DNA of 64,000 nucleotides. Source: Conus ventricosus (lineage: Eukaryota; Mollusca; Gastropoda; Neogastropoda; Conidae). The DNA lies in assembly GCA_018398815.1 (NCBI GenBank), contig CM031609.1, positions 27,242,049 through 27,306,048 of the forward strand, in the 5' to 3' direction. The notes beneath the pieces are model-generated. The model was not told the origin of the DNA. It saw nothing but the letters and a program-made list of their open reading frames with translations, and did no database searches. Every line of letters starts with the position of its first letter. The first letter of the stretch is position 1. The position numbers were made by a program, and so were the translations under genes. Below, piece by piece: positions 34,431 through 64,000 of this stretch.

Positions 34431-34440
34431 GAGAGAGAGT
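33960..34440 (+). repeat. (CA)n, (CT)n and (GA)n microsatellite cluster
   Basis: (CA)n 34013-34081 and 34243-34306; GGCTGGC-rich and CTGT-rich spacer 34085-34215; (CT)n 34216-34243; (GA)n 34382-34438. An (AAC)n lies just upstream at 33865-33905. No gene. Confidence 0.9.
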
Positions 34441-35475
34441 AAACAGGCCGTGTCTGCTGTCAGTCTTCATCACGTCTTAGACATGCCGACATGCTCAGTT
34501 CGGCACGGTCGCTTAGCTTGCATTTTCGAGATTAATTCAACCAAGCATAAAATCGGGATTTTCGCTTCTGGAACAGGAGTCGGCTACAATGATTTTGGGT
34601 ATACGGCGTTAAAAGTAGGCTATTGGTGTCAGTTTCCGATACGACACATCTGAAGTTTGATGCTTAGGTAAGGGTGTGTGTCTGAATCATGATTTTGACG
34701 CCTGCCTACGAGGAGCCTAAATTTTCTAACCCGTCATTTTTTTCTGAGCCATATTGTACAACTGTTAAAACTTGCATATAAAATAACTCGATGGAATCTG
34801 ACTGAAACGATGCATTATTCCTGGCACAAATCGAAAAGCTCTTGGCCCTACTTGCGAATTTCATAGCCCTCTTACAACCGAACACGACAAAATCAATGAT
34901 TTTACATAGTGACAAAATTCGAAGGCGTAAGCCTGTGTGCAGAAACCTAATTGTACATAGATGATGATATTTGTAAGCATTGACAACACGCATGAGAGCA
35001 CTACAGCTGTCATATAATCATCTCTTTGTGGCTACGAAAAACCATGCTAACAAAACATTTTACATATTAACTTTATCTATATGCTTAGCTTGTCACATTT
35101 CTCCGTCCAGTCTATCCTTTACCTTGGGTAGGGTCAATATGAGGGGCGGAGAGAGGGGCGGGAGGAGGGTGGAAAAATGCGAGAGACGATGATGGTGATC
35201 TGTATTTCCGAAGGTAACAGATAATCAAGCGCATTTTTAAATACGGTGCTTCGCCTGGAAAAGGACTAAGTGTGACTAGCAAACAAACCAACCTATTTGA
35301 GAAAAAAAGCTTTGGCAGTATATATTCAAATCAGATGTCAACTGAGTTGTAGTTCTCTTATCATTATGTACGCCAGGGATAACTTCAATTAAAAAAAGAA
35401 AAAGAAGAAAAAAGCAAAAAATCCCCCTGAAAAGAAAGACAAATCAGTCTTCGTAGTAGCATTAAAACAGTGAAT
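34441..35475. other. No gene found
   Basis: Unique sequence, frames up to 95 codons, none with a recognisable domain. Confidence 0.5.
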
Positions 35476-35479
<4 letters not shown>

Positions 35480-35540
<61 letters not shown>

Positions 35541-35713
35541 AAGCACGCACGCACGCACGGACGCACGCACGCACGCACGCACACGCGCGCGCGCGCGCGC
35601 GCTCACGCCGTAAGAGAAGCAAAATCTGTTTTAAGTTGTCATGTGCATGGCCCATCCAGCCGAGGAAGCTATAAAATTCTCTTTATTTCAGTGGGGGATT
35701 ATCACTTAAGGTA

Positions 35714-35775
<62 letters not shown>
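35480..35775 (+). repeat. (CA)n, (GCAC)n, (GC)n and (GA)n microsatellites
   Basis: (CA)n 35480-35536, CGCACGCACG-type repeats 35544-35583, (GC)n 35584-35602 and (GA)n 35706-35771. Confidence 0.9.
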
Positions 35776-35778
<3 letters not shown>

Positions 35779-35860
35779 AAGCAACGAGAGGCACTACACC
35801 GAACTACAACGTCAGCAGCTACAACCACTTGGTATAATAGAAGTGGGATGGGTTACCCCC
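35776..35860 (-). repeat. Dispersed ~85-bp element, copy 2
   Basis: Reverse complement of the copy at 29224-29310: AACGAGAGGCACTACACCGA, AACGTCAGCAGCTACAACCA and CTTGGTATAATAGAAGTG. It is flanked by (GA)n on both sides and by an A tract (35869-35887). Confidence 0.55.
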
Positions 35861-35887
35861 CTCCCCCCAAAAAAAAAAAAAAAAAAA

Positions 35888-35889
<2 letters not shown>

Positions 35890-35935
<46 letters not shown>

Positions 35936-35957
35936 CACGCAGAATCGGAAAGAGTGC

Positions 35958-36019
<62 letters not shown>

Positions 36020-36309
36020 GGGGGGGGGATAGAGAGAGAAGGGAAGGAGGTAGGGAGAGAGGCAAGAGTGGGGTGAGGGAAAGAACACATAGTTATGCAT
36101 GTTTAGAACAATCAAACACAAAATACCAATAAGATGGAAGACAATCAATCTTAAAGCGCGAGGAAAAAGAATGAAAATAAAGCACAAATGGAGAAGAAGA
36201 AAAAAGCATAATGATAGCCCAGTCACCATGGGCGGGGGGTGGGGGGGGGGGGGGAGGGGGGATGTCATTTTGATAACAAATTAACGTCATTCCAGCAGAA
36301 AACAGCTAC

Positions 36310-36357
<48 letters not shown>

Positions 36358-36530
36358 GACAGAATTCTTCATTTACGAGGATAATAGATAAGCACTGATG
36401 TGCTTTTTACATCCAGTCCTCGCCCTGAGTAGGGTCAATAATGCAAAATAAGATAAGGCAACAAAAGAAGTATGCAAAAAGTGGCTAGAACTGAAATAAG
36501 ATACGGGACAAAAATAAACAGAAAAAAAGT

Positions 36531-36576
<46 letters not shown>

Positions 36577-36580
36577 TCCT
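35890..36580 (+). repeat. (GA)n blocks with G tracts
   Basis: (GA)n at 35891-35932, 35961-36016, 36310-36358 and 36537-36575; G-rich at 36019-36028 and 36232-36261. No gene in the spacers. Confidence 0.9.
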
Positions 36581-36739
36581 AAGAATACAAGCATAAAGAC
36601 ATCACACACACACACACACGCATGCACGCATGCATGTACGGACCCACACACACACACACTTTCTTAATAGTCAGGGTTCAAGAGGGTGGTGGTGGAGGGC
36701 GGTGGGTCTTTTGTGGAGTATGCGAACATTGGCACATAC

Positions 36740-38650
36740 ACAAGCGGCGGAAGCAGGGGGGGGGGGGGGGGGAGGGGCATGCCCCCTCCAGAAAAATAGG
36801 GGGGGGGGGGGGGCAGCCTTCTATACTCCCCCCCCCCCCCCTAATATTGAGCACCTAAAAAAAAAGTCGAGAGAGAGAGAGGTTTGATGGTGCATCACCT
36901 TGTCGTCATACTTGTCATCATACTTCCTGTCAAACTCGCTCACAGTTAGTTTAGATCAAAGGGACTGACAGAGTTCACGACAAGTTCACGCATGCACGTG
37001 CAGGTAACGAATCAGTTTACTGCGCACGTCACGAAGCCAAGTAATACGGCACCCTGGAGGAGCTGCGGTGGACGGCAGCCTTCATCGAGGACACCGGGCT
37101 GTTCATCTAATGGGAAGCGAACGAGGAAGAAGAAGAACTCAGATTCATCACCGTTTAGTCGGGAAGGCGAGCCCGCCTATTTTTAAACTGGAGTGCCCAC
37201 CCTCCCTTTCCATCGTAACAAGTCAGCAAGAGAGCTCCAGGATAGGCTACCTCATGAATAAGGTATTGGCGGGAGACACTGAATCACCCCTTCCACCTGT
37301 CCTTACAGGGCAAATAGGCGAGGAACATTTTGTGAGCCCAACACTTCATCAAACCAGGGACAGTGAAAATGTTGAAGAAAAGGAGGAAGAAAGTGTTTCC
37401 TCATCTACTACAGAAGGTGCATCAATCATGCAGTCTCCTCGTGACGACGCCAGCCGGCCTGCGCAGTCTCCTCGTGACGACACTGACCGACCTGCTACTG
37501 TAAGAAAACCAAAATGTCAGTCTACTGTGTGCTGCAAGGACGCAGTCAACCCCTTTCAGCCACAGAGCGACACAGTCCTCTCCAAGCTGACCAGGGTAAG
37601 TTCAGGAAGGCCCATTTCCAAAATCTTGGTTCCAGCAATATCCTTAGCTTCACCTATGCACAACAGACAACAAGGTATATTGTTTCTTCTGCATGAGGGC
37701 TAATCATCATGGCTGCACACCTGATGCACCGTTTGTATGGAGCGGTTTTGACAACTGGAAGAAAGCACTGGAAAAGTTCTCAAGCCACGAAAAATCATCT
37801 TCACATGGAGTAGCCATGTATGACGTAAAATGTAGGCAGTCTACAACGTCAGTGTATGCTCGAGTGACGTGTCAGCATGAAGCAGAACAAAAGAGACACC
37901 TGCAAAGCCTGATGAACGAACTAAGAGCCTTCAGTTTCTCCTGCGTCAGGGTCTGCCTCTCCGTGGACATGACGAGCAGGAAGGCAACGTTCAACACTTG
38001 CTCAAGATCTGCTTTGGAGAGGGCTGCAAGGAAAAACAAACACAATATCTGTCACATGATATTGTCAACGAGATCCTCGGGATTATGGCACATAAAGTCT
38101 TGCGATCTGTTGTACTTGAAATCAGAGAAGCGAATTGGTTTTCGATACTAACTGACGAAACCCGTGATGTTGCAAACAGGGAGCAGGTTGTAATTTGCAT
38201 AAGATGGGTAACTGAGCAGATTGAAGTCATAGAGGAGCCAATGGGACTGGTGCATGTTGACAATACCTGTGCTGAGACAATCTTTAATGCGCTAAAGGAT
38301 TGCTTGATCAGGCTGGACTTGCCAGTGCAGAAGTGTAGGGGTCAGGCCTACGACGGGGCCAGTAATTTTCAGGGTCACGTTTCAGGAGTTGCAAAACGGT
38401 TCAAAGATGAGGTCCCATCAGCAGTGCCCGTACACTGTTTGGCACACTCAGTCAATCTTGTGTTACAGGAGGCTTCCAGAAAGGTCAAAGTAATGAGATG
38501 CCCTTGACTTTGCCACAGAGGTCATTCAGTTGATCACATTATCACCAAAACGACAGGTCCGTTTGAAAGAATCCAACATAAAACATCAACTTCGTGCAGC
38601 CCGTCCATTAAACCACTGTGTCCAACAAGGTGGATTTTTTTTTAACAAAT
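36740..38650 (+). mobile_element. hAT-type DNA transposon, 3' part lost
   Basis: The left end carries AGCGGCGGAAGCAGGGGG and then GAGGGGCATGCCCCCTCC, a G-rich subterminal arrangement frequent in animal hAT elements (CAGTGGCGGA...GGGGG). The transposase gene follows. After the catalytic-domain start the sequence degenerates and meets (GA)n at 38655-38700. No right terminal repeat or 8-bp target duplication was found, so limits are approximate. Confidence 0.4.
37068..38507 (+). pseudogene. ZMYM1-like hAT transposase, frameshifted and truncated
   Basis: The N-terminal part is low-complexity, with a duplicated SPRDD motif (QSPRDDASRPA, QSPRDDTDRPA). A TTF/BED-type zinc-finger region follows around 37580-37830: KFRKAHFQNLG, CRANHHGCTPDAPFV, GFDNWKKALEKFSSHEKSSS with trailing H. 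After frame changes, 38040-38507 gives the RNase H-like start: VLEIREANWFSILTDETRDV (acidic D-E-x-D segment), REQVVICIRWV, GQAYDGASNFQGHVSGVAKR (catalytic-region Asp) and VPVHCLAHSVNLVLQEAS (the conserved C-x2-H-x-x-N motif). This order is that of ZMYM1/DUF4371-type hAT transposases. The C-terminal dimerisation domain is absent and at least two frameshifts occur. Confidence 0.7.
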
Positions 38651-38651
38651 C

Positions 38652-38654
<3 letters not shown>

Positions 38655-38701
<47 letters not shown>
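38655..38701 (+). repeat. (GA)n microsatellite truncating the transposase
   Basis: About 23 GA units directly after the last transposase-like sequence. 38702-39619 beyond holds A and T tracts (38823-38839, 38890-38906), a CT-rich stretch and an (AAG)n, but no gene. Confidence 0.9.
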
Positions 38702-38704
<3 letters not shown>

Positions 38705-39619
38705 AAGGGGTGCAAGAAAAGACAACCCACAAATGATTACCTACTACACCACGGTGTTGTTATCCACCCTGAAAACAACAGAAAAACATGGAGACGAGAA
38801 AAAAACCCAACACGTTTTCATTTAAAAAAAAAAAAAAAATGCTGGGTGAAAGGGAGAGAAGGGGAAGAAGAGGAAGAGCACGAATTAAAATTTTTTTTTT
38901 TTTTTTACAGTAACACATAAGGCGTTTGAAGTAATGTGTTTTGAAAGTTGATAAACACTTTGTTGTGTGATCGAATTTAAGGGTTTGTTCTGTCTAGAGG
39001 AACCGGAATATCTTCGACCGAATTTGAGCATGTCAAGCCTTTTAAACCGGAACATTGACTTTGAACTTGGTCCATGATAAATTAAACCAGAAAGATAAAT
39101 GCAGTGTGAATGGTTTAACATGGTTGAGTGTGAATGCACTTGCCCCAGCCCCAAACTTTCAACCCCCTCCTGGCCTTTTCAAACCCACCCATTCCAAAGC
39201 CCATTTTGAGGGGGGAAAAAAAGAAAAATTAGAAAAAGAGAAGGTTGAGGAAACAAGTTGCAGGGTAAACGATTTTTTTGTTTTTTGCTTCCTCTTTATA
39301 ATTTTTTCTTTCCTGTCTTCACTCGTCTTTTCTCTCTCTCTTTTCTTTTTTCTTCTTCTTTTGTTGTTGTTGTTGTCTTTTTAAAGAAGAAGAAGAAGAG
39401 GAAACACACGCACACAGAAGAAGAAATCAGAACAAATGGGCCAAAACCACCACGACTTTCAAATAACCTGGAGAGTAATCTACCTTGGAGGAAATTAATT
39501 CGGCAGACGACTAATTTTGTGTTGTATTTCTTCCAGTTGTAAACTCGCTAGAACAAGAAAGATATTGTGGATATCCCTAAGGTAAGAATGTCCAGATCGC
39601 GTTATGGTATATCAATAAA

Positions 39620-39952
39620 TGTAGCAACCGGACTCGTGATCCTGGGGTTGCGGGTTCGAATTTCGGTCTAGGGGGATTTTTCCCTCGGGAGTTAACATTG
39701 GTTCTGACTCCATCCCCCCATACAGTCGTTCGGATGGGACTATAAACCGAGGTCTAGTCTGTGTCACATGCACTAAAGACCATACACGGACTCTAAAGAT
39801 CCCGATGCTCATGTCCTAAGACGGGTGAGTACCGGCTACACGAAAATACACAATGCATGCAACCTGTGTGCCAGAATAGTCTACTTGAAGACTGTGGGCA
39901 CGGGGCAGGTTAAACATCCCCATCTGGAAGAAGAAGAAGAAGAAGAACCTTC
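39620..39952 (+). mobile_element. tRNA-derived SINE, copy C
   Basis: Plus orientation. The head is cut within its 5' half (CCGGACTCGTGATCCTGGGG, B box GGGTTCGAATTTC), then GTTAACATTGGTTCTGACTC and ACTATAAACCGAGGTCTAGT, then a longer body (GACCATACACGGACTCTAAA, GTGGGCACGGGGCAGGTTAA). It ends in an (AAG)n tail at 39930-39948. The body past ACTATAAACCGAGGT differs from the copy at 20515, so two SINE subfamilies share the same head. Confidence 0.65.
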
Positions 39953-40184
39953 TGAGTAACCGATCTCAGGTCTTTAGATTGCAGCCGGCGCCTGCACTGT
40001 GGATCCTAAAGCGGTTATTCAGAGACGCCCATCGATTGTTTTAGTGCCTTAACACTCGAGTGAAATAAACCTCACTTTGAGGAGTCACTGGCGTTTCGCC
40101 ATCAGGCATCGCTCATAACAGCATACGATTGATTTTACGATCCGTTACAGTAACATACAACTTGAACCACACAGATTGACTGAA

Positions 40185-40253
<69 letters not shown>

Positions 40254-41926
40254 TACAATTGCAATTTGCAGACATGAACAAACGGATGGATACACACAGG
40301 CACAGACTCAAGTTTAAAGAGAAATGAATGCACAGGTGCATAGGTTATCTTTGAACAGACATGAATGTGCACATGTATGATATTGATAAGGTATGTGTGC
40401 ATGCCCACACATGTATGTATATACTCCAAATGACACACCCAGGTAGACTAAGAGATACTCACAGAGATCTGTACGTCTGCATGACATTGAGAGCAGATAT
40501 CTGCCCTGTACAAAGCCAGCTGGCACCAGCTACATGGACACAATTTGGAAAGCTCTTGCCATGAAATACTATGTGCCACAATTATGGTATGACATGTATT
40601 AGGAAGTCACATCAACATTTTGATTAATAAGATAAACAAGACACTAAATGCCCTTCAGCAAAACTATAAGATTTTCTTTGAAGGTGCAAACCTCAAGGAT
40701 GAAGGATGCAAGGAAATTGAAATTTTACTGTGATATATCTTCTACTAGTTTTAGAGTATGCTTCAACAGTCCAGGACTCCACATTCCCCAGAAGCACATG
40801 TGCATACAGTGTAATGCTGTGAATAATTCGTCTGTGTTTTGGTTGAAAGTCAGCAACACTTGCAGCTTTTTTGTAAAAGTAAGGTTTCACATTTTGTCTA
40901 TAGATAGCAGGCTCAACGCAACATCCTTGCAAGTTGTCTAGTGAGTCAGCACTTTTTTGTGTGTATTATTTTATATCCTGAGCTCTCAAAGTCATGTACT
41001 TGTATGTGATGCCTGCAACAGAATATGTAAAAACATAATGGAACATTAAACAAAATGGAAGGTATTAAACTAACTTAGTGAAACAGCAAAGAAGAATTAC
41101 GAGAAAAAAGTGAAACTTTAAGTGATTAATCTGTTTGATGACACAGAATCTTTGACTCTGTGTAAATTATTAAACTTCAAATTTAAATACAGATCTCTTG
41201 ACAGGGTGCACATGTTGTTTAGGAATGTGATATGTTTAGTTGCGGGTGTTTATATGTCAGTTAATCTTTTGGTAATCGTCTTTGTTTGAGATCTGGGGAT
41301 GGATGGAGAGCATGAGTGAGAAGGCTGGCTTAAGTGCTGGTACAGCTGGATGTGATGGAAGTATTTGGTAGCAGCATAAATTCATGTGCCTGTTACTGCT
41401 GCAACTGTGTTTATATTTACAGAGGTGCAGATTCTAAGAACTTCAAAGCTGAGATATCCTTACTATTTAAAAGTGGTATTTGGAGGCATATTACTCATTA
41501 ACTAGTAGGTTTAGGTGGGAAGCTCTTGTATTGTCCCCTCACACTCCATATAGCACTTCAGTTTTTCCCAAACATCTCAAGACTTTGAACTGGTAGATCA
41601 TGTGTTTGTTATCAAGTTAGTTAGAACAGGCAAACAATGACTAGTTAAAAAAAATCCTATGCAGTCAAGTAATGTATGGTAGAAAATTAAGCTTTTTCCC
41701 CCTGTGTTGAAGGGGAGACTAGAGGGAGGACAGGGATAGCAGAGAGGGGAAGAGAGTTAAAAGTTGGGCAAGAGGGACGTGGAGGTGGGTGGTGGAAGGG
41801 GCTGGGTGGTGTCTTAAGTTGAAGGATCGTTATTAGGAGGTTTGACTGTATTGTCACTGTGGATCTGTCACCTTGCTGTCAGTCTCTTTTAGTATAACAT
41901 TTTCTTTTATTTATTTTCTTCTGCAG
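39953..41926. other. No coding exon found; probably 5' intron of the Sec5 gene
   Basis: (CA)n at 40189-40249. Otherwise AT-rich sequence. The last bases (TTTATTTTCTTCTGCAG) are a strong splice acceptor for the exon that holds the Sec5 start codon, so a non-coding first exon and promoter lie further upstream, not identified. Confidence 0.5.
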
Positions 41927-42097
41927 ACTGAATGACAGATCTGTGTAAGAACATGTTGTAGAATTAAAAGCAACTTTGTGTAATGGAAAGAAACAGAGAT
42001 GGAGACACAATCAGATTGCACAGGCATAAATTGTGTTTGTCATGTTTCATTAATATGGTTTTCAGACACACAGTCTGCCGCATTGCTGATTGTGACC
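41927..42097 (+). promoter_or_regulatory. EXOC2: 5' untranslated part of first coding exon of Sec5
   Basis: It starts after the acceptor TTCTTCTGCAG. It contains an in-frame upstream ATG at 41999, which would add 33 residues. The conserved Sec5 N-terminus and the better context GACCATGG favour 42098. Confidence 0.55.

Positions 42098-64000
<21,903 letters not shown>

Noticed and set aside
41999..42097. Upstream ATG extending Sec5 by 33 residues
   Set aside because: The family N-terminus aligns at the ATG at 42098, which also has the better start context.

Overview
The window looks like a contig end from a lophotrochozoan, most likely a mollusc (probably a gastropod). The reasons are very dense (TG/CA)n and (GA/CT)n microsatellites, several tRNA-derived SINEs of a kind common in molluscs, a degraded Polinton/Maverick, and an intron-rich ortholog of exocyst component 2 (Sec5) resembling the animal protein along its whole length. 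The species call is inference; the gene and repeat calls rest on motifs read directly. Many real coding stretches carry single-base frameshifts, including one in an exon of a conserved gene, so the sequence probably comes from long reads with residual indels. No bacterial or CRISPR-like signal was seen.

Layout. 1-2025 is almost pure homopolymer runs, probably artefact. 2120-3284 (minus) is a broken hAT-like transposase-derived exon ending at a strong splice donor. 3481-12643 is the inside of a Polinton/Maverick: a minor-capsid-like fragment, two conserved virion-type proteins, a major capsid protein, a small hydrophobic protein, protein-primed DNA polymerase B, a retroviral-type integrase and a one-helix protein. 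Every larger gene is frameshifted and both ends are lost. 12645-14877 looks like a solo LTR lying against the Polinton's right side. 14878-21640 has no gene but holds a tandem-repeat-rich terminal-inverted-repeat element (18950-20425) and a tRNA-SINE. At 21641-23149 two genes diverge: a first coding exon on the minus strand and an unrecognised single-exon gene on the plus strand (23149-24582).

24583-41926 is gene-poor: microsatellites, three LINE or LINE-like pieces, two more SINEs, a second copy of the terminal-repeat element, and a second hAT-type transposase (36740-38650).

From 41927 to the end of the window runs the Sec5/EXOC2 gene on the plus strand. I place 21 coding exons (the last cut by the window edge), each joined by GT-AG introns with consistent phase except at two places: a one-base loss in exon 2 and an unresolved frame at the exon 19/20 junction. 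The introns hold a LINE tail, a hAT-like MITE, perfect minisatellites and long (TG)n tracts close to splice donors.

The most striking pattern is that several introns contain tandem or nearby copies of their own exon-intron junction. The clearest is a roughly 44-bp degenerate array in intron 13 whose unit resembles the end of exon 13 plus its splice donor.
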